Positions 31,877 through 39,586 of a stretch of DNA of 64,000 nucleotides are shown piece after piece. The notes beneath the pieces were generated by a model, which was given only the letters and a program-made list of their open reading frames with translations, searched no databases and was not told the DNA's origin. Within the stretch, counting starts at the first letter, position 1. Each line of letters begins with the position of its first letter. The stretch spans positions 124,001 to 188,000 of the forward strand of contig JACJJM010000003.1 in assembly GCA_016900015.1 (NCBI GenBank), given 5' to 3'. Made by a program: the position numbers and the translations under genes. The stretch comes from Phocaeicola coprophilus. Its GTDB lineage: Bacteria > Bacteroidota > Bacteroidia > Bacteroidales > Bacteroidaceae.

Positions 31877-34810
31877 TTATAGTTTTGTTGATTTAAATAC
31901 AATCATTTCCCGCACCTCACTTGCAATGGTGGTATCAGTAACGTCGAACATCTCAATTTTGTTGATAAACCCTTTGCTATGGCTTTCCAAGCTGGTTCCA
32001 TACCATAGGCGGAGCATAGCGTTGCCGTTATCAGATGTAACCTTGCAGACAATCTGATAATCTTTACTGGACACTACCTCAAGCTTGAATCCCCGCTCTT
32101 TCATCTGCTCACCAAATACCTTAACGACTTCCAAAATATAATCAGGAGTATCCACAGATTTATTATATGACACAGCCTGGGAGAAGACTGTGTCGATGCA
32201 CTGCTCAATACAGGTGGCATCAACTAACTCATTCGGCTCCATTCTAATTGCCGAGATACCATAAGAATCCTTAGCACCCTTGTTATGAATATCAATTACC
32301 AATTTCTTTTTTATCCCTTGTGGTACTGAAAATACGGCCTTGGTCAAATAATCATTGCACGGTTTGACCACCTCCAAGATATAACCGCTTGGTTCGATAA
32401 GCTTTGCCAATTCACAAATAGCAGCTGACGCATTGACGTTATTAAGAACCATATCGGAAAAACGGGATGGCACTTTATACCCATCATATATAAGCAATTG
32501 CTTCGGTGGGTTAACACCTGAATCTGTTTCGCTCACGGTACAATTCATAAATGGATGGACATATTGCGGTTGTGCAATATAGAATACTCCTGCCGTAACA
32601 CAGAGCCCACTGTATAGCCATCTGAAATAAGACTCATTGCATATTCCGTCATTCTCCGTGCGGAATCCTTTCAAGATGACATTGTCAAATTCGGAGCCGA
32701 CAGCCTTATGAACAGTTATAGCCCATGCATATTTCGCATACATTACATTGATAAGCGGATCGTTCTCACGGGAAGACCGTTGAATGTCACTCTCGTACCT
32801 ATCATAATAACATTTGAGTAATGAACGGGCCACTTTCGTTGTTTTGACCGGTACCCTATCTTCTTTCTGGACAGAACGGTTTTGAATAATGTTTTCTATC
32901 GCTTCTTTCTCATCATTAGAGAGGGCTTGATAGTCCGCATCAGATAGTAACTGACTATAAAATTCAGTCTTGGCAAATGGTGACGACTTCTTTCGTTCAG
33001 TAATACGACGATTAATGAAGACATTAACTGCAATCTGTTCCTCCTTAGTCAATTCATCTGAACAATCCAAATAATTGTCAAGTACCCAAATTTCGGCATC
33101 CTGCCCACTTAGGCTCAAACATTTAACAGATATTTTTGTAAAAGACAGAAACATTGGACGAGGATAAGCCTTAATGGAGATTGTTTCACTATGCTTCTCA
33201 AGCACATCCTTTACAGTAAAATACATCCCGTTCAGCACTCTTTTGGGATTACCAAACCCGGTCTCATCAGGGATATAGATATTATTATTGGCAATAAGAA
33301 GGTCGCCTGCTGCAAGTTCCTTCCCATTATTCAAACAATGATGCTTAACCCAAAGATTGGTTTTCAGACAGTCGCTTTTCTTGAAAAACAGGACCGACAG
33401 CTTAGGTTCTTGCTGCAATGGAGCCATAAACCATTCTTTCATTTTGTCGGTAATCGCATCTTTCCTGATCTCAACGATAGACCCGTCATCAAAGGCATAA
33501 TTCAAGTTGTTGAACAGCTGTGCATCCATACTCTTGGCGAGACTACATTTTAGAGACTCCTTGCAGGACTCATGTGAATCGCAGGCCGGCTGATGATAGT
33601 AATGAATAACCCTATCCTCGCAGATAGTTTGAAGATTAGCCACATTGATAGCAGAATCGTCGGAAGAGCCGAAAGATAGCATATAAGGGTCACCGATGAA
33701 AACGATTTTCCGCTCAGATGCCGGATTGGCAAAGGCGATGAAGTCCTCAAGCAAACGCCCTGTTCCAAAGCGAAGCAAATCTGATTGAGAGAGGCTGCGG
33801 CTTACAAGATGCGCATCATACACCATTAACAATGCTCGCTCATCCAATCCGGCATCCGAACGGATGGGAATAACCTGCATGGCCTCATCGTCTTCTTCAT
33901 CTTCGGATGTCTCGTTCCCTCCGTATATGAATGAGTAAAGGCTGGAAGCCTCTATCCCGCGCTGTCCCAACCGGCGGCTAATTCTATTTGAATGACAAAG
34001 TCCTTGAATTTCAGGAATTCTGTAATTATCTGCAATAGAAAAAATGTATTTTGCCCAATTATCCCGTTCTTCTGCATCCATCGACGTTAAGACAAGAAGG
34101 TCGTTGCCCTCTGTTTGCATAAAGGTATCGATAGTAGATTTTGCCCCTTTCCCGACAATGATGTCTTGCTTGCAAATCACCCCCGTATCAAATGAATAGT
34201 CTTGAATATATTCATCGGATGGGAAGATGCTTTTAATCGCCTTGGCTATCTCTTCATCGAAAGCATTATCATTATTCAAATCATAAAGCAAGGCCCCTAT
34301 CTCCGATTCTTGTACAATCTTATAATAAGGATATTTCCCCGGAACCTTATTGCTGAGCTTAAGCGGTCCTGAAAAGATATTTGCTATGCACACCCGGGAT
34401 GGATTGATTTTTTGCCCGAGAATTGGATTATGCTCAACGATTTCTCTGAATGCGTTTCTATATGAAACAAGCTGGAGAAACGGATTCAAGAAATGGGCAC
34501 CTGCCTTAACCTCTATATTCTGGCAGTCCGATACTTTTTCTGCATACCAAGGATAACTCTTAAATTCATCATCGCCCCGTGGAATAATCAGTTGACCCGA
34601 ATAGTCTTTGAAGTCAATAATTATCACTCCATGATTGAAAAAGAGAATCGCATCTGCACGAAAGCGCCGATATTTCTCATTAAATGGATTACCAATAAGA
34701 ATGCCATCGTAATTGTGCTTTTTGAACGCGGCATCTACTATCTTGACCACGCGGCGGAATTGCTCATTCTCGTGCGTTGCTGCCTGCTGATGTAAAACCT
34801 CTAACGCCAT
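31877..34810 (-). CDS. NERD-like nuclease fused to a degenerate superfamily 1 helicase
   Basis: A 977-residue protein. Residues 1-72 resemble a NERD-type PD-(D/E)xK nuclease domain, with Asp53 in RADAIL and Asp66-x-Lys68 in IIDFKDYSG, so the nuclease core looks intact. The centre has the fold order of an SF1 helicase but every catalytic motif is altered: the P-loop position reads LTSMDAEERDNW (238-252, no GKT), Walker B reads LLMVYDAH (327-334), motif III GDPYMLSFG lacks the Gln, motif V reads TVHKAVGSEFD (Val for Gln), motif VI LYSGLCVTAG lacks the TR/Arg finger. The C-terminal 230 residues contain two YILEVVK repeats. It probably does not hydrolyse ATP by the usual route. A TPR partner follows at 14 bp. 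Confidence 0.75.
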   Translation of the reverse strand: MALEVLHQQAATHENEQFRRVVKIVDAAFKKHNYDGILIGNPFNEKYRRFRADAILFFNHGVIIIDFKDYSGQLIIPRGDDEFKSYPWYAEKVSDCQNIEVKAGAHFLNPFLQLVSYRNAFREIVEHNPILGQKINPSRVCIANIFSGPLKLSNKVPGKYPYYKIVQESEIGALLYDLNNDNAFDEEIAKAIKSIFPSDEYIQDYSFDTGVICKQDIIVGKGAKSTIDTFMQTEGNDLLVLTSMDAEERDNWAKYIFSIADNYRIPEIQGLCHSNRISRRLGQRGIEASSLYSFIYGGNETSEDEEDDEAMQVIPIRSDAGLDERALLMVYDAHLVSRSLSQSDLLRFGTGRLLEDFIAFANPASERKIVFIGDPYMLSFGSSDDSAINVANLQTICEDRVIHYYHQPACDSHESCKESLKCSLAKSMDAQLFNNLNYAFDDGSIVEIRKDAITDKMKEWFMAPLQQEPKLSVLFFKKSDCLKTNLWVKHHCLNNGKELAAGDLLIANNNIYIPDETGFGNPKRVLNGMYFTVKDVLEKHSETISIKAYPRPMFLSFTKISVKCLSLSGQDAEIWVLDNYLDCSDELTKEEQIAVNVFINRRITERKKSSPFAKTEFYSQLLSDADYQALSNDEKEAIENIIQNRSVQKEDRVPVKTTKVARSLLKCYYDRYESDIQRSSRENDPLINVMYAKYAWAITVHKAVGSEFDNVILKGFRTENDGICNESYFRWLYSGLCVTAGVFYIAQPQYVHPFMNCTVSETDSGVNPPKQLLIYDGYKVPSRFSDMVLNNVNASAAICELAKLIEPSGYILEVVKPCNDYLTKAVFSVPQGIKKKLVIDIHNKGAKDSYGISAIRMEPNELVDATCIEQCIDTVFSQAVSYNKSVDTPDYILEVVKVFGEQMKERGFKLEVVSSKDYQIVCKVTSDNGNAMLRLWYGTSLESHSKGFINKIEMFDVTDTTIASEVREMIVFKSTKL

Positions 34811-34938
34811 AAGACCTTAATTATTTCTAATTATAAAATTTTGCAATTCTTCCTCAATTGGATTTAATCCATACATTATGCAAGATAGTTAATGAATATC
34901 TCAGTTTCGTTTATATCAACATTAATGTATGCCATACG

Positions 34939-35952
34939 TCAACGATTATTTTTCCATTCCAATGCCCTGAATCTGTCCTGCAACTCATGCAACTGCTCCA
35001 TAATCTCATCAAACGAGGGCGCATTAGCATAAATAAAGCCGATTTGCATCTGCTTATAGTCGTCCCGCAAAGCCTCTTCAATGCTTTCAGGAGGAAGAAA
35101 TGATATTGTATGCGGAAGATGTGTTGTGTAATCCAGTCCGCTCCATGCCGTAAACTTATTGCGATGAGCCACAATGTCTTCATAGAGTTGTACATTTTGC
35201 ATTGCTTCCATTGCAAACGGTTTATCCATCATCTTTACAATGTCATACATGTGTCGTGTGATACGTTCGATATGCGTACAGCCATTGGGACGGTTAAACT
35301 CTTCATGCAAAAGAAAAACCTTTTCCAAGAATGTCCGTCCTGGCACTACTGTGGGGACTGCAAATATCGGCAATGAAAAATCTTCATCCGGATAGGCATC
35401 TTCTATCATAGAACGCATTTCTATCTGTTCCGACGGTTCCATGAGAGAACGACAACTTATCTCAACTTTGACTCGCTCCGGTATATATTGCATTTTCGTT
35501 TGCAGCACTGAATTATACTCGACAAACAGGACTACAGGGTCAAGGTCGCTGACAGACGTCTCCGGAACTATGACTTTACAACACTCTGAAAGATCATACT
35601 CTTTTAATCTGTTCTCTACGTCAAGCGCAAAAGTGCCATCTATGAACTTCTTGGAGTCTTTCCGCAACTTAGTCCGTTGACTTTTAGTCTCAATATTTGT
35701 GAAACCGAGATATTGGGGATCTATTGCAAGGTCAATATCTTCCGAAAACCGTTCTATTAATCCCCAACCTTTGCTAAGGCTTGTTCCTCCCTTGAAAACA
35801 AAAGCTGCTGCATACGGCAAAGAAAATATGGCACGTAACACCATACTGACCCAGTAGTCCTTTTCTACGGCATTGTCCACAATCCCTTTCTCTTCGGCTA
35901 CATTAGCCAAAATGGTAAGTTGTTCTTCTTTTGTAAGCTTAGTAAAATTCAT
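34939..35952 (-). CDS. abiEii: AbiEii-type nucleotidyltransferase toxin
   Basis: A 337-residue toxin of the type IV AbiE system, a nucleotidyltransferase-fold protein (COG2253). The signature block KGGTSLSKGWGLIERFSEDIDLAI (about residues 56-79) contains the catalytic GGTSLSK and DxD residues. Such toxins modify tRNA 3' ends or otherwise stop growth during phage infection. It overlaps the antitoxin stop by 4 bp (ATGA), so translation is coupled. A 128-bp gap separates it from the NERD/pseudo-helicase gene. Confidence 0.88.
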   Translation of the reverse strand: MNFTKLTKEEQLTILANVAEEKGIVDNAVEKDYWVSMVLRAIFSLPYAAAFVFKGGTSLSKGWGLIERFSEDIDLAIDPQYLGFTNIETKSQRTKLRKDSKKFIDGTFALDVENRLKEYDLSECCKVIVPETSVSDLDPVVLFVEYNSVLQTKMQYIPERVKVEISCRSLMEPSEQIEMRSMIEDAYPDEDFSLPIFAVPTVVPGRTFLEKVFLLHEEFNRPNGCTHIERITRHMYDIVKMMDKPFAMEAMQNVQLYEDIVAHRNKFTAWSGLDYTTHLPHTISFLPPESIEEALRDDYKQMQIGFIYANAPSFDEIMEQLHELQDRFRALEWKNNR

Positions 35953-36545
35953 AATGCAAGTCTTTGTTTAATCCATTGCGGGGCAATGCTGTAATCGTAT
36001 TTGATTTCATCAGGACTACCATATTTTTCAATGGTTTGTTTTATGATTGCAACCTGTTCATCTGTCACGTTATCTTTCCCTAATTCTTTCATGGCAGCGA
36101 CTATAAGTGGGAACAAGTCTGTCTTGTAGGCAAAATTGCGAGGTACGCTACGCTTGAATATGATTTTACGGTTCCCGATAGTAAGTTCCCTTGCTGTGGC
36201 ATCTGTCAGATAGACTGCATTCATCGTGACCTGTGTGGAAAGTCCCAATTTGTTCAATGCTGTCAATCCACTAGGTATAATACGAGCCTTATCCTTTTCC
36301 GCTATAGCGTATGCGATATCTTCTATAGAGGGACGAAGTACACCGAACTTATTCCGTAATGGATATAGATATAGACCTTGAGAAAGACGAATGAGCACAC
36401 CCTCTTTTTCTAATCGGGAAAGCGCACGAGTAACTAGCCCATCATTATTCAGATGGGCAAAATCACTCACCATATAAAGCCTGTTCGGTCCGTTTCGGTC
36501 TATGATGTTTCGTATTTCCTTCGTCAGTATCGTCTTCATATCCAC
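35949..36545 (-). CDS. abiEi: AbiEi-like antitoxin (DUF6088 type)
   Basis: A 198-residue antitoxin partner of AbiEii. The N-terminal 70 residues form a winged-helix DNA-binding domain (LVTRALSRLEKEGVLIRLSQGLYLYP), which in the family represses its own operon. The remainder (LNKLGLSTQVTMNAVYLTDATARELTIGNRKIIFKR) matches the AbiEi/DUF6088 core. The antitoxin gene comes first, as usual. A good promoter lies directly upstream at 36560-36590. Confidence 0.85.
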   Translation of the reverse strand: MDMKTILTKEIRNIIDRNGPNRLYMVSDFAHLNNDGLVTRALSRLEKEGVLIRLSQGLYLYPLRNKFGVLRPSIEDIAYAIAEKDKARIIPSGLTALNKLGLSTQVTMNAVYLTDATARELTIGNRKIIFKRSVPRNFAYKTDLFPLIVAAMKELGKDNVTDEQVAIIKQTIEKYGSPDEIKYDYSIAPQWIKQRLAL

Positions 36546-36559
36546 AATGATTCCACTTG

Positions 36560-36590
36560 CAAAGATACGATATTACTCTTGATGTAGCAA
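36560..36590 (-). promoter_or_regulatory. promoter of the AbiE operon
   Basis: On the minus strand, TTG at 36588-36590 and TATCTTTG at 36560-36567, spaced 20 bp and 15 bp before the start codon. This is the best-formed promoter of the island and could drive all four genes. Confidence 0.65.
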
Positions 36591-36656
36591 TAAAATGTCC
36601 GAAATTCTTAAAGAAAATCGGACATTATAGAATGCTTTGCGGCTTAATACCCCGAT

Positions 36657-36896
36657 CATGAACCGAGTACATTAAGTTAGGGTTATCATAGTTCGCCAAT
36701 GGGTTGTTCTAACCAACCTTTTGGCGAACATTAACACCATACCTCAAAATGAAGAGCTTTTATTAGACAGTGGAGCAAAATAATAATAACCTTTGGGAAA
36801 CCGACAGAATATGGGAACTATACGGTATCAAATAAAAGATAAAGACTAATATATAAATTGATTATCAGATTAGTATATAATCATTCTCGGTTCATG
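36657..36896. repeat. 240-bp segment bounded by perfect 11-bp inverted repeats
   Basis: CATGAACCGAG (36657-36667) and CTCGGTTCATG (36886-36896) are exact inverted copies. Inside sits a strong hairpin at 36691-36729 (GTTCGCCAA / TTGGCGAAC plus GGTTG / CCAACC). It may be a folded RNA or a small mobile element. Confidence 0.5.
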
Positions 36897-37240
36897 CGTG
36901 GAGCCGAACCTTGTTGCCCGTTCCACGATTCAAAGGCTCTCGCATTGCCCAGTTAGTCGAAACGAGCAACGTCGAAAGCCCCACGCCGATGCATGTATAT
37001 ATCACACCCTTACTCATAGCATCCCCGCAGGGATGCTATGAGGGCTGTATATAATACACCCCGAGAGACATTCACCGTTGCTTTGTTTTTGACTAACTGT
37101 ATAGAACTTGCGAGATTCTTGAATCGTCAAAACCAAAGCGCCAAGTAAACGCCTTTTATGTATATGTATGCCCCACCCATCCTTACCTGCTAAAACAGGG
37201 TCGGCGTGAGAAGGCGCTACAAATTTATGTATTTATTTGG
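36897..37240. repeat. imperfect foldback centred on a perfect 13-bp hairpin
   Basis: Left arm 36925-36970 and right arm 37077-37127 are imperfect inverted copies sharing blocks such as GTTGCT, GACTAACTG, TGCGAGA and TTGAATCGT. At the centre, CTCATAGCATCCC (37013-37025) pairs perfectly with GGGATGCTATGAG across a CGCA loop. No protein-coding frame is supported here. Confidence 0.6.
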
Positions 37241-37353
37241 ATTTTATGATTATCTCTTCCAGAAAAAAGAAGTATAAAAAAAAGCATATAAGGATAGTCA
37301 GGCTTTTATTATATGTCTTTTGGCTTAGGCATCGATTATAAAAAATTAACCCA

Positions 37354-37393
37354 AGAACACGAATGACTCGTGAACTCGGGCTAATCTTTTATA
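37354..37393. terminator. bidirectional terminator/repeat copy B at right island edge
   Basis: Second copy of the 28919-28958 sequence with one mismatch. It forms a hairpin with T tracts in both directions (GGGTTAATTTTTT on the minus strand) and lies 35 bp after the htpG stop, so it likely ends htpG. Confidence 0.75.
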
Positions 37394-37427
37394 CGTATAG
37401 CTTTCAAAACGGTGTCGTCAAACCGTC

Positions 37428-39476
37428 TTAGCCTATCATCTCAAGACTTCTCTTGATGAAATTGTTCAAGGCTTCACCTTTCAGCATATTGTTTTGCAGC
37501 AATGCCAGGTCGACCAGTTGGCGCACGACTTTATTGCCTCCGGCATAAGTCGACAAGATGGACTCTTTCTTCGCCTTTTCATCAGCCATCTTCTTCTCCA
37601 CCTCTTCCAAGGCGTCCTTGTCTGCCGTCGGAATCTCTTCGGCTTTCTTGCCTTCCTGAGCTTTATGAAGTTCTTCATGACGTTTGTTCAGGTCAGCCAG
37701 CGACAGATTCAGCGGGGTCAAATCTGCGGCACATTCAGTTTCAGAATTGTTCAGCACCTCTTTTACCAATTTGTTGTCCACATTGATTACCACATTGAAC
37801 ATGTCGGGCATTTCTCCGTAGAAACTCATGCCCGGCTGGATGCGTGCCATCTCTTTCATACGGCGCATGTATTCACTCTGGGTAATCAATATCGGTGCTA
37901 CATTTTCACCCAAGCCCTGTGCCTCGACGTTGAATTCCACCTTGTCCACCTTGGGCAACTGGCTTCGGAATACGGTCGCCAACATCTCACGCTTGTCAGC
38001 TTCCAAGTCTGTCGTCCGGGCGTCTTCTTTCGCAATAAGGCGGTCGATGACATCGCTGTCCACGCGCGTAAAGCGGCTCTTTTCCATCTTCCGTTCTAGC
38101 AAGCTGATGAGAGCGACATCAAGCTGGCCGTCCATAAGCAGGACATTGTAACCTTTGTTCTTGGCAGCCTCGATATAGCTGTATTGTTCCTCGGCGTTGT
38201 TGGCATAGAGATAGACGAGGTTGCCGTCCTTGTCCGTTTGCTCGCCTTTGATCAGGTTCTGGTATTCTTCATACGTATAATACTTGGAATCCGTATCTTT
38301 CAACAGCGCAAACTTATTTGCCTTGTCATAGAAATCCTCTTCTGTCAGCATGCCATAGTGGATGAAGATTTTCAGGTCATCCCACTTCGACTCAAAGTCT
38401 TTACGGTCATTCTTGAAGATGGACTGCAGGCGGTCGGACACCTTCTTGGATATGTAAGTCGAAATCTTCTTCACATTCGAATCGCTCTGCAGATAGGAAC
38501 GGGAGACGTTCAAAGGAATGTCCGGCGAATCTATCACACCGTGAAGCAAGGTGAGGAAGTCCGGCACGATGCCCTCTACGGAATCGGTCACATAAACCTG
38601 GTTACAATACAGTTGTATCTTGTTTTTCTGCAAATCGATGTTACTCTTGATGCGCGGGAAGTAAAGGATACCGGTCAGGTTGAACGGATAGTCCACGTTG
38701 AGGTGAATCCAGAAGAGCGGTTCGTCAGACATCGGATAGAGGTCACGATAGAAAGCCTTGTAGTCCTCGTCTTTCAGTTCCGAAGGCTTGCGCGTCCACA
38801 AAGGAGTCGTGTCGTTAATGACATTGTCTTCTTCCGTATCCACCTGCTTCCCGTCCTTCCATTCTTTCTTCTTCCCGAAAGCGACAGGTATCGGCAGGAA
38901 GTGACAGTATTTTCTCAACAGAGAAGACAAGCGTGCTTCCTCCAGAAACTCCCGACAGTCGTCATCTATATAAAGGATAATATCCGTACCGCGGCCCTCC
39001 TTCTCCGTGCCTTCCAGCGTAAACTCCGGACTGCCGTCACAGGTCCATTTCATGGGCTGCGCATCTTCCTTGTAGGAGCGGGTCACAATCTCTACGCGCT
39101 TGGCCACCATGAAGGCTGAATAGAAGCCCAAACCGAAGTGGCCGATGATTGCATTCGCATCGTCTTTGTATTTTGCCAGGAAGTCATTGGCTCCCGAGAA
39201 GGCTATCTGGTTGATGTACTTCTCAATTTCTTCGGCTGTCATGCCCAATCCGCGGTCTGAAATCGTAATCGTGTCCTTGTCCAAGGATACATGAATGGTC
39301 AAATCGCCCAATTCACCTTTAAACTCGCCTTTGGATGCGAGCGTCTTCAACTTTTGCGTCGCGTCTACGGCATTGGACACCAACTCACGCAGGAATATTT
39401 CATGATCGCTATATAAGAACTTTTTAATGATGGGGAAAATGTTCTCTGTCGTAACCCCAATATTTCCTTTTTGCAT
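37428..39476 (-). CDS. htpG: molecular chaperone HtpG (Hsp90)
   Basis: A 682-residue bacterial Hsp90. The frame opens at 39569, but ATG 39476 (MQKGNIGVTTENI) is the family start. It is an ATP-dependent chaperone in the cytoplasm. GHKL ATPase motifs are intact: ELVSNAVDA (catalytic Glu and Asn), DRGLGM, and GHFGLGFYS. The middle and C-terminal dimerisation domains follow. Downstream of clpC by 110 bp but separated from it by a hairpin. Confidence 0.95.
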   Translation of the reverse strand: MQKGNIGVTTENIFPIIKKFLYSDHEIFLRELVSNAVDATQKLKTLASKGEFKGELGDLTIHVSLDKDTITISDRGLGMTAEEIEKYINQIAFSGANDFLAKYKDDANAIIGHFGLGFYSAFMVAKRVEIVTRSYKEDAQPMKWTCDGSPEFTLEGTEKEGRGTDIILYIDDDCREFLEEARLSSLLRKYCHFLPIPVAFGKKKEWKDGKQVDTEEDNVINDTTPLWTRKPSELKDEDYKAFYRDLYPMSDEPLFWIHLNVDYPFNLTGILYFPRIKSNIDLQKNKIQLYCNQVYVTDSVEGIVPDFLTLLHGVIDSPDIPLNVSRSYLQSDSNVKKISTYISKKVSDRLQSIFKNDRKDFESKWDDLKIFIHYGMLTEEDFYDKANKFALLKDTDSKYYTYEEYQNLIKGEQTDKDGNLVYLYANNAEEQYSYIEAAKNKGYNVLLMDGQLDVALISLLERKMEKSRFTRVDSDVIDRLIAKEDARTTDLEADKREMLATVFRSQLPKVDKVEFNVEAQGLGENVAPILITQSEYMRRMKEMARIQPGMSFYGEMPDMFNVVINVDNKLVKEVLNNSETECAADLTPLNLSLADLNKRHEELHKAQEGKKAEEIPTADKDALEEVEKKMADEKAKKESILSTYAGGNKVVRQLVDLALLQNNMLKGEALNNFIKRSLEMIG

Positions 39477-39528
39477 AGTCTTTATAGTATTGTTTTTTAT
39501 TTCTTTCAATTCACACGCTTCTTTGTAC

Positions 39529-39561
39529 AAAAAAAATGCCAGGCATGTAGATGCCTGACAT
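39529..39561 (-). terminator. terminator of clpC
   Basis: On the minus strand, ATGTCAGGCA pairs with TGCCTGGCAT across a 6-nt loop, followed by eight T. It is 26 bp after the clpC stop. Confidence 0.8.
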
Positions 39562-39586
39562 TTTGACATTATCCCCTATATCTGTT

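Noticed and set aside
28905-37393. CRISPR array or retron at the island
   Set aside because: No spaced direct-repeat array, no cas gene and no reverse transcriptase are present. The structured region has inverted, not tandem, repeats.
36546-37427. tmRNA, RNase P RNA or 6S RNA as the identity of the structured region
   Set aside because: None of the conserved sequences I would expect (for example the RNase P GAGGAAAGTCC box or the tmRNA tag frame and TψC end) was seen. It stays unidentified.
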